Assembly (NCBI RefSeq): GCF_051020955.1
Contig: NC_135016.1
Coordinates: 26,259,131 to 26,323,130, forward strand
Direction of reading: 5' to 3'
DNA from: Megalopta genalis
Taxonomy: Eukaryota > Arthropoda > Insecta > Hymenoptera > Halictidae
DNA: 64,000 bases
In this document: one piece after another, positions 57,522 through 64,000 of the stretch
Position numbering within the stretch: the stretch's first letter is position 1
Layout: each line of letters begins with the position of its first letter
Program-made: the position numbers and the translations under genes
Notes under the pieces: generated by a model
What the model saw: only the letters and a program-made list of their open reading frames with translations
The model's database searches: none
Told to the model about the DNA's origin: nothing

Positions 57522-58405
57522 TATGTGTTAACCGAACTTCGAAGATCCATTCAGTTTCAATGAGTGTCAATGTTAGGAGAAATTCTTTCGGAAGCGATGA
57601 ATATAGTAGAAATTCGGGAAGAACGATCGGGATGAAACGCGCGAGGCACGAAGATCTAAAGGTGAAAGGATATACTCGGCGCGTCGCGAGGATTTACACG
57701 GGATTACAAGATGATCCGACGGAAAATCTAAACGATGACTTTAATCCTAACCCAGGCGGTCAGTTCCAATTGTTTCCGACAGAGACACGAGTTTTCAGAA
57801 TATACGCTGTGTTAGTCCCCGTTTAATTCTAACTAGACCGCGTGCGTTGGCACGGTTTTCTAAAGAGGCTCGTGACTTTAGATCGATAATTGGCTTATTC
57901 ATCGTCGATAATTCTCGGTATTATGGCATGCATCGACTCACAACAAACAAACGAACACACCAAAGATTAAGAAATTCCAATAACATAAGCGCGAGTCGTT
58001 GTAAAAAGAAAGTCGAACAAAATTGACGCAATATTAAGTCCAGTGTTTTTTTCCTTCAAGTTCAATACTCCAGAATTGTATATGTTGTAAGTTCAATGCT
58101 CAAGAATTGCGTTCGATTCGGCAGGTCTGCCGTAAAAACGGCGATTCTTTAGTTTCAGTTTTCGGAAGTTCGCGACGAAAGTAAAACAACGTATTCAACG
58201 GACGAATGTGAGAAATGAAAGCAAAACAAAGATTGGATCACCGAAAAATAGGAACAAAATTAACTAGACACTCCATAGATTCTAATAAACTACCTTATGT
58301 AATAGTAGCAAAGGAAGCGGAAGAGTTACTCACGGTCGAAAATTTCGCGAACCCACGACGGATGTCTCTTCAGGACCAGCAAGCGCCTCCTCGGCGCTGT
58401 CGATG
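57522..58405 (-). other. traffic jam 3' flank, probable 3' UTR
   Basis: Directly downstream of the traffic jam stop on the minus strand. No convincing AATAAA was found; a weak ATTAAA lies near 57822. An open frame on the plus strand at 57560-57826 has no features. Confidence 0.45.
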
Positions 58406-58792
58406 TCACAGATAGACCTCGGGACTAGCGGGTGCTGGTTGGTGTTGTTGCGATTGTTGCTGCTGCTGCTGCGGCGTTTGTTGCTGTTGCGGCTGTTGGT
58501 TCTGCGGCTGGTGCTGTTGCGGCGGTTGCTGTTGCGACGGCGGTTGCTGATGATGGCTATGGTTGTGGTTGTGATGGTGGTTCTGCCGGGTCCTCAGGAC
58601 CTCGCATCGCTGCTTGTACAGGTCTCGCTCCTGCTGCACCCGCGTCAGCTCGATCTTTATCCGCTGAAGCTCGTTCTGCAGGTTCCTATTCGTCGTCTCG
58701 AGTTCGTGCCGTTGTTGCAGCCGCTTGCTGCGACAGTTCTGAGCGTAGCCGCGGTTCTTCAGGGTCCGTCGCTTCTGCTTCAGACGCACCAC
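58406..58792 (-). CDS. tj: traffic jam terminal exon: bZIP and Q/H-rich tail
   Basis: Acceptor ttcccccgaag|GTGGTGCG; the stop TGA is at 58408-58406. The exon starts VVRLKQKRRTLKNRGYAQNC, the family-diagnostic Maf basic region with RxxxNRGYAxxCR, followed by a zipper of about five heptads including the tyrosine typical of large Mafs. The C-terminus is a run of His then Gln/Pro repeats (CAG/CAA/CAC codons) ending SPEVYL. The opposite strand is open because of this repeat composition and is not a gene. Confidence 0.93.
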   Translation of the reverse strand: MVRLKQKRRTLKNRGYAQNCRSKRLQQRHELETTNRNLQNELQRIKIELTRVQQERDLYKQRCEVLRTRQNHHHNHNHSHHQQPPSQQQPPQQHQPQNQQPQQQQTPQQQQQQSQQHQPAPASPEVYL

Positions 58793-61700
58793 CTTCGGGG
58801 GAACAGAACGATCTGGTTTTACGAGCGAACCGATGCGTTACCGGCTACTTGATTTCTACCGTTCATTCTTGGATCGGACTCCGATTGGATCGTACGAGCG
58901 GAACGCCGGATGAAACTCGTTATTCTTCGACGATTTATAGAACTTTCTTTCGGGTTGTTCCAAAAATTACTTTCAGAACACAGTAAATTCTCCTGAATTT
59001 TCCTTCGTTCGTTGTACATTTTTGTTTACAAGCTGAAGGAAAATTAGTAGGGAGAATTTACTGTATGCAATTCGTTTATTTGAAAGATTGTTTCGAACGG
59101 ATTTTCCGACTGTCTGATAATTGTGAGAAAGAATAAGGGGTGATTAATTACGAATCTTCGTGGGAAAGAGATTAGAATGTATATTCAGACTATTCGTAAG
59201 AATATTAACAAGTTTTTGTGACACACCGACAGGCTTCTAAAGTTATACCGTCGGTTTCCGTTTCACGTTTTGATGAATCCATAAAAATCGCGTAGTCCTG
59301 ATATTGCGAATACGCGGGGAAAATTCCACGAATAAACGATAAGAATCATTGTGTATCTTGAAATTGTCTACAACCAAACGGTGGAACGTGCAAGGAACCG
59401 ATGAGAAACTGAAATACATTAAAACGAACAAAATAATTCTGGGACCTGACAAGATCAGACTTATACGATGCCATGAATTATGAAGATCGCTTCACGATGC
59501 AACAGACTTCCTACAAATAATAAAATTATTCACATTTCAGCTAAACGAACTGTACGTCTCAGTTCCTCGTAAATGTACATAATATGTTTTACAAGCTCGA
59601 TGCATCGTCTACTTTCAATGACTCGCTCGTTACATTGGCTGATCAGCCTGTCTGATCAATGACCGCTGTTTCTACTTGCTGTAAATTCAAACGTGGTTCA
59701 TCTCTTCTTGTAACTTCTATAATTTACTGTACATTGCGCGAACACTCGTGTAATTTCTGACATTATTCAGTACTCCGTTAGCCCTTAACAACTCAGACTA
59801 TGCTTTTGCATCGTAACCGATCATCAGCAACGTCCAATAGACACGTCGTTTAACCGTTTGATTCTCATAATGAATAATAATGAATAATAATAAATAATAA
59901 TGAATAACCCAGGGGTTATTCAGGAAACACGGCCGAAAAGTGGCGAACAGCGTGATAGCGCTTGTCTTAATTGATTGCGAGGAGAACCAAGCGGCGCGAT
60001 ATCGCTCGTCAAGATTGACAAACACAACAAAAAGGAAACAAAATTGAGAAAAAGCAGCTTTGCGATGTACGTGCGTCACTAAAGTTTGATCGCGACACAA
60101 GATCTGAACAGCGCGATCGCGCTGCTTGGGACTCAAACGGTTAAACACTATTTAAAAATGAAGCAAATAATCTGAAGAAGACATTATTGTATTATTAATG
60201 CCATTACAAGACATTATTATATAGTGACAATAATGTTTCCTTCGGATTATTTGCTTTATTTATATATATACGCGGCAAGTCGCGTTGTTATCAATAATAT
60301 GTAGGAAACGAATTCACAGTCGTGATCGTTCCCAGTGAAATGTTTCTTCCATTTATAAATCGATCTGAGAGAACACGTCTGTGCGACGTTGCTGGATTGT
60401 CAAGTAATAACGTCGTTTCAGCGTGAATCTGCTACAAGAAAGTAGACGATACCCGATGAGCCGGACCATGTCGCATGATCCGCGTATTCTCGGCGAAGCT
60501 GAGAAGTCTACGGTTCGTTTGAAGTCGAATCTTGTCGGTGGCGAATCGCGACGGATCAACAGAAAAGAATAAGGGAAGTTACCTCTACGGAAGTGGCATT
60601 AAAAAGACAAGAGACCTGACTCACCTCTTCCCGCGGGCAACCATGGAGGCGTTTGTTTAGATCGCGCACGGAAAGGGACATGAGCAGCTCGTCGTTCATG
60701 AGTTCTTCCTGGGAGTTGTTACTGCCGCAATTCGAATAGAGGCCGTTGCCCGTCCTGTGCGCGGGACTAGGTCCTCCGGCACCGCAAGAACTCACTGAAC
60801 AAACGCTCATCGGTCTTCCCGGTTGCATCGGGATCCCCTGCATGCTGTCGTCCATCCCGGACATTCCACTTCCGCCCGCGGGAAGCATCCCGCCGCCTGC
60901 ACCCGCGCCCCCATAGTACTCTATGTGACCCGGCATCGTGATGTATCCACCTGCGACAATAATATTTGTCGTTCTCGAGTTCTCCGTCTCCCCGCAGCTT
61001 TCCCTCCCTCCCCTCCCGATACCGGCGACCGGTAGCGAACACGCTTTCGGAGATCGTTCTTTTCGCGTGATCGGCACGACCGGAGCAAAAGCTTCGACGG
61101 CTGGCATCGTCGCGCGACGGAAATGACGCACGATTATGGCGGACGATCAAGCGCGATCATAGCGAGGGACATTTTTTGTATTAACAGAGGGAACTATGTG
61201 TACTTTCACGGAAATAAGAGAAGCTCGGTTCGATGATCTCCAGCTTGACGAATGGCTTTCTGAATGGCAACGTTTGGATTGTCGCGATTTAATTATTTGG
61301 CGGGTACGCAAGTTTGTTCGGTAAAGAGCGCCTGTGATTGACCTTGAGACACGGGGTAGATAGAAGGTTTCGAGTTTGCCCGAAGCGGAAAGTATGAGCA
61401 GATGATGTTACATTATGCAGGGTGTCCCAGAATTGTAGCATTTCCGGAAAATGTGGGGTTCCTGCGATCATTTGAAGTAACTTTCTCCTTTACAAAAATG
61501 TTCTCCGAGGCATCGTTAACGAGTTATTAACGAAAAACGCTGACCAATGAGAAGCGAGCTCGGCTAGCGCGAGGCGGCCGAGCCAACGAGCGCGCGGAGC
61601 CCAGTTCCGTTCATTGGCTCGGCCGCCACGCGCCAGGTGACCCCGCCTCTCATTGGTCACTGTTTTTCGTTAATAACTCGTAAACAAAGCCGCGGAACGC

Positions 61701-63881
61701 ATTTTCGCTAAGGAAAAAGTTACTTCAAATGATCTCATGAACCTCCCAGTTCCCGAAAATACAATAATTTTAGGACATCCTGTATATCTATTCCAATGTA
61801 AGCAGCTGAAAATTAAATTGCATAGGATTGCAATTATAGCAGGAATGAGGAGTTAGTGCAGTCTTTTGATAGATGATAACGACTGATTTGTTTCTGCAAT
61901 AATTGAAGAAGCATCGAGATCTAATGCAAATCTCGCTTAAGTACTTCGAACGATGATACAGCATCGAATATGATTCAATCATCGTATAATATGCACTTTA
62001 TCCGGTCTCCTCGCCCACCCATTAAGGGAAACCTACCAAGTCTGAATCGCTTCCATCCGAAACGATTCGACATTCATTTTTTTCAGATGCTCACACTTAT
62101 GATGCAAGGTTCTACTTGTTCAGTGGCCTATTGCTAACTAAATTAGAGCGATCATTGTATTGGAACTGACTAATGAATGCTAATTTCACCCTTCCATGAA
62201 ACCTTGTTGACCCAGTAGCGTTTCTGTCATTCTAACCCTGATACCGTCGACGTGTCTGACCAAATTACGTTTTCACGTGTGCAATGATGTTTCTATAATC
62301 GTGATAAATTCGCAGAGACGGTTCAATTCGTAGCATTTTCTACGGAGAAACGTGACATCAGTTTCCCATCAGCTGCATCGCGCGAAAGCATATTGCAAGA
62401 AAATGAACTGAAAATGGACGATTGGGAAACACGGTCTTCGAGCTTTAATCCTTCGAGGACGAACGTCGACATAATTAACGACGTCGGAACTACGCATCTT
62501 GATCCAGAGGTACATTATAATGATTCGAATTAAACACGTTCTGTCAGGTTCGAGGCGCGACGTTCGCACAGGGATGCGACAACGTTCTGTATCGGATGAA
62601 TCGTTATGCAAAGTATTCTTATGACGGACCTGACCGATCCCGCGACTTAGGACCTCCTTTGAGGTCGTGTAACATTTCACGTGTAAACGAAATTACATTA
62701 TCGATTTCTTTGGACGAATTGAAAATGTCTGTTCCTATGGTCTACAGGGGTTGAATGAAATCGGTGCCGATTCACCTCGATAAACTAAACTTTAGTAACC
62801 GAATCGATTTCGCGTAAGTAAATGCCGTGTAATCAGTTTAACCCTCCGATTCGTACGAAGGATATCTTAACGATATTATCCGTATACAGTGAGTCCCATG
62901 ATTATGTTAACACCCGGAAAGGGATGTCCGAGGATTTAACGGATTCCCGAGGTCATTTGAAGTAACTTTTTCCTTAGCGAAAATGCAATCCGCGGCTTTG
63001 TTTACGAGTTATTAACGAAAAACAGCGACCAATGAGAAGCGAGTTCGCCTAGCGCTCGCCGACCGAGCCAATCAACGGAACTGGGCTTCGACCGCTCGTC
63101 GACTCGGTCGCCTTGCGCCAGCCAAGCTCGCCTCTCATTGGTCGCTGTTTTCCATTAATAACTCGTAAACAAAGCCGCGGATTGCATTTTCGCTAAAGAA
63201 AAAGTGACTTCAAATAACGTCAAGAATCACCCGTTCCCACGTGTTAACATAATTATGGAACACCGTGTATTGTCACTAGACAGGACGCCGCCTACCGCGA
63301 CGGCGGCGCGACGGATTAGTATTGTAATCCCGATCGGTGAACTCACCGGTATGTCGAGAGTGACGTTGCAGGTGGTGCAGGTCTTGGAAGTGATGGTGGT
63401 TCGGCGTGGAGGACCAAGCCTCGTGATGATGCTCCGGGGTTTGATCCTGGGGACAATGGGGCCTGAGATCGAGCGGTTCCTGCCTAAGGGTCTGCGTGAG
63501 CCAGCTCATGCCGCCGGTGGCCGGCTGCATCTCGTCCTGCACCAGCGAGGCCGGCTGCTGCAGCTGCAGGAGCAGACCTCTTTCCCGCGAGTCCCGGTCG
63601 CCGCGGTGCAACTGCAACGGCGGCGGCGATGCCGAAACCGGAGGCGTGTCCGGCGGGGTCCCAGGATGCGACAGGGTCGTCAGATGAGACGCTGCACCGG
63701 GAGGCGCCTTCACCAGGACGCCGTGCTGCACCTGGATGTGCGGCTGCCCGTAAAGAGGATGCGGCTGCTCGAGCTCGTGCGCCGGCGGCGTCAGCGGCGC
63801 CAGAGCCAGGCCTTGTGCCTGCACTTGTGCAGAGAGTTGCACCACGCTACCGTTCACCATCATTGGAGAGCTGATTCGTAC
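58406..63881 (-). CDS. tj: traffic jam, large Maf bZIP transcription factor (3' three exons; 5' end outside window)
   Basis: Join of 63881-63347, 60950-60625 and 58792-58406 (535, 326 and 387 nt), giving 415 residues plus TGA. Both donors read GTGAGT; acceptors end CAG, CAG and AAG, and the phases fit exactly, with one codon split between the first two exons. Seen domains (residues of this partial protein): histidine/proline-rich region 1-180, Gly/Met-rich 180-258, Maf extended homology region about 259-287 (ELMNDELLMSLSVRDLNKRL), basic region 290-312 (RLKQKRRTLKNRGYAQNCRS), leucine zipper 318-354 with heptad residues L, L, I, V, Y, L, then a Q/H-rich tail. Large Mafs bind MARE DNA as dimers in the nucleus; in Drosophila tj acts in gonadal somatic cells and some neurons. 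The N-terminal acidic activation domain must lie upstream. The only alternative is another insect large Maf. Confidence 0.93.
58981..59063. repeat. T1 MITE remnant, 83 bp, in a traffic jam intron
   Basis: CAGTAAATTCTCCTGAATTT and inverse GGGAGAATTTACTG|TA with most of the interior deleted; GCTTGTAAAC subfamily. Confidence 0.88.
59850..60144. mobile_element. P6 MITE (TTAA) in a traffic jam intron
   Basis: 295 bp between TTAA (59850-59853, 60141-60144), with inverted ends CCGTTTGATTCTCA / TGGGACTCAAACGG. Contains TGAATAATAA microsatellite units. Non-coding. Confidence 0.75.
60161..60256 (+). other. 96-nt hairpin, pre-miRNA-like or small MITE
   Basis: Arms AAGCAAATAATCTGAAGAAG... (60161-60190) and inverse (60227-60256) match 27 of 30; two of the three differences are G-U pairs if the plus strand is transcribed. 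Loop 36 nt. Identity unknown. Confidence 0.5.
60625..60950 (-). CDS. tj: traffic jam exon carrying the Maf extended homology region
   Basis: Acceptor attgtcgcag|GTGGATAC, donor GAAGAG|GTGAGT. The first two bases complete a glycine codon with the last base of the previous exon, and it ends in phase 0. It encodes a Gly/Met-rich stretch (GGAGAGGGMLPAGGSGMSGM), a Ser/Cys segment and ELMNDELLMSLSVRDLNKRL-HGCPREE, the extended homology region that helps Maf proteins contact the flanks of their DNA site. Reading on past the donor reaches an unrelated stop, so the splice is needed to reach the bZIP. Confidence 0.9.
61418..61782. repeat. FB foldback element in a traffic jam intron
   Basis: CAGGGTGTCCCAGAATTGTAG and inverse TTTTAGGACATCCTGTA; core CCAATGAGAAGCGAG facing CGCCTCTCATTGG. 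Confidence 0.9.
62887..63268. repeat. FB foldback element close to a traffic jam 5' splice site
   Basis: Ends CAGTGAGTCCCATGATTATG / inverse CATAATTATGGAACACCGTG; core CCAATGAGAAGCGAG and CTCGCCTCTCATTGG. Confidence 0.88.
63347..63881 (-). CDS. tj: traffic jam exon, Pro/His/Gln-rich region
   Basis: Open frame from the acceptor (tgtccgcag|GTACG) to the donor (CATACCG|GTGAGT), phase 0 in and one base out. It encodes VRISSPMMVNG..., a low-complexity P/H/Q region with leucine-rich glutamine runs, then SWLTQTLRQEPLDLRPH and a His-rich end. A Met at 63863 could be an internal start, but the six in-frame codons before it join straight to the acceptor, so I treat this as an internal exon. PLDLR (residues 136-140) resembles the PxDLS-type CtBP contact motif. 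Confidence 0.85.
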
Positions 63882-64000
63882 CTGCGGACAGATTCAATTG
63901 CAAACCTAGACGGAATTTGGATCTTTGCTTTCCTTGGAACAACGTCTGCGCGACGGAGGGTAGCCGAATCTGGACCAACGTTTGGGTTGCAATTTCGGAC
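63882..64000 (-). other. traffic jam intron 5' of the first visible exon
   Basis: The minus-strand sequence runs into the acceptor TCTGTCCGCAG. No further exon is recognisable before the window edge. Confidence 0.6.

Larger units (their letters stand above)
58793..60624 (-). other. traffic jam intron with two MITEs and a hairpin
   Basis: 1,832-bp intron between GTGAGT and AAG. It contains a short T1 element (58981-59063), a TTAA element P6 (59850-60144) and a 96-nt hairpin (60161-60256). The remaining 59064-59849 is unique AT-rich sequence without a recognisable feature. Confidence 0.8.
60951..63346 (-). other. traffic jam intron with two FB elements
   Basis: 2,396-bp intron between GTGAGT and CAG. 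It holds FB copies at 61418-61782 and 62887-63268; the latter stops about 78 bp inside the intron from the 5' splice site. The rest (60951-61417, 61783-62886, 63269-63346) is unique with no recognisable gene. Confidence 0.8.

Noticed and set aside
58432..58986. Long open frames on the plus strand opposite traffic jam
   Set aside because: They are antisense to the CAG/CAC-rich terminal exon; the predicted proteins are homopolymer runs without domains.

Overview
This looks like a stretch of insect nuclear DNA, most likely hymenopteran. The inference rests on an insect large-Maf (traffic jam) gene with ordinary introns, an AT-rich nuclear mitochondrial insertion with the insect gene order trnT-trnP-nad6, mariner elements, and CpG-rich unique DNA mixed with AT-rich repeats. 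The species cannot be named from the sequence.

The only convincing host protein gene is at the right end on the minus strand: three exons of a traffic jam / large Maf bZIP factor (63881-63347, 60950-60625, 58792-58406). They join in frame to give 415 C-terminal residues with an extended homology region, basic region, leucine zipper and Q/H-rich tail. The 5' part lies beyond position 64000. The first 58 kb has no recognisable intact gene and reads as a repeat-packed gene desert on the 3' side of this gene, with several unique GC-rich blocks that could be regulatory.

The desert is built from a few repeat families. T1 is a palindromic MITE of about 215 bp flanked by TA, with over 20 copies. P1-P6 are six groups of elements flanked by TTAA (piggyBac-like target sites), each with its own terminal inverted repeat. 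FB is a 350-390 bp foldback with CCAAT boxes in its core, with about 11 copies. G236 is a 236-bp MITE with 4-bp target duplications. H is a composite repeat of over 1 kb present in direct and inverted copies. There are also a deleted mariner with perfect 30-bp ends, a 187-bp mariner-like MITE, a probable hAT remnant and a 5'-truncated LINE carrying RNase H.

The most unusual signal is that pieces of these MITEs have been turned into tandem arrays at three separate places: 191 bp x 6 (T1, 53449-54594), about 148/151 bp (T1 arm plus linker, 36500-37410) and 104 bp x 5 plus one complete element (P1, 45830-46597). They look like satellites caught at birth. Other notable items are the mitochondrial insertion between about 130-bp direct repeats (17550-18386), an 860-bp direct duplication 15 kb apart (41171 and 56280), nested elements (40047-40555, 12746-13235), a 56-bp perfect palindrome (47496-47551) and elements inside both visible traffic jam introns.

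Layout: 1-9.5 kb mariner, FB, P2, P3 and T1; 9.5-20 kb G236, P1-in-P3, hAT, P2+FB and the mitochondrial insertion; 20-22 kb, 34-37.5 kb and 43-44 kb H copies; 22-33 kb GC-rich unique blocks, P2+FB and a P1 triplet; 39-51 kb nested P1/G236, duplication copy 1, LINE, P1 array, P5 and P4 with minisatellite; 51-57.5 kb T1 and its 191-bp array, duplication copy 2; 58.4-64 kb traffic jam.
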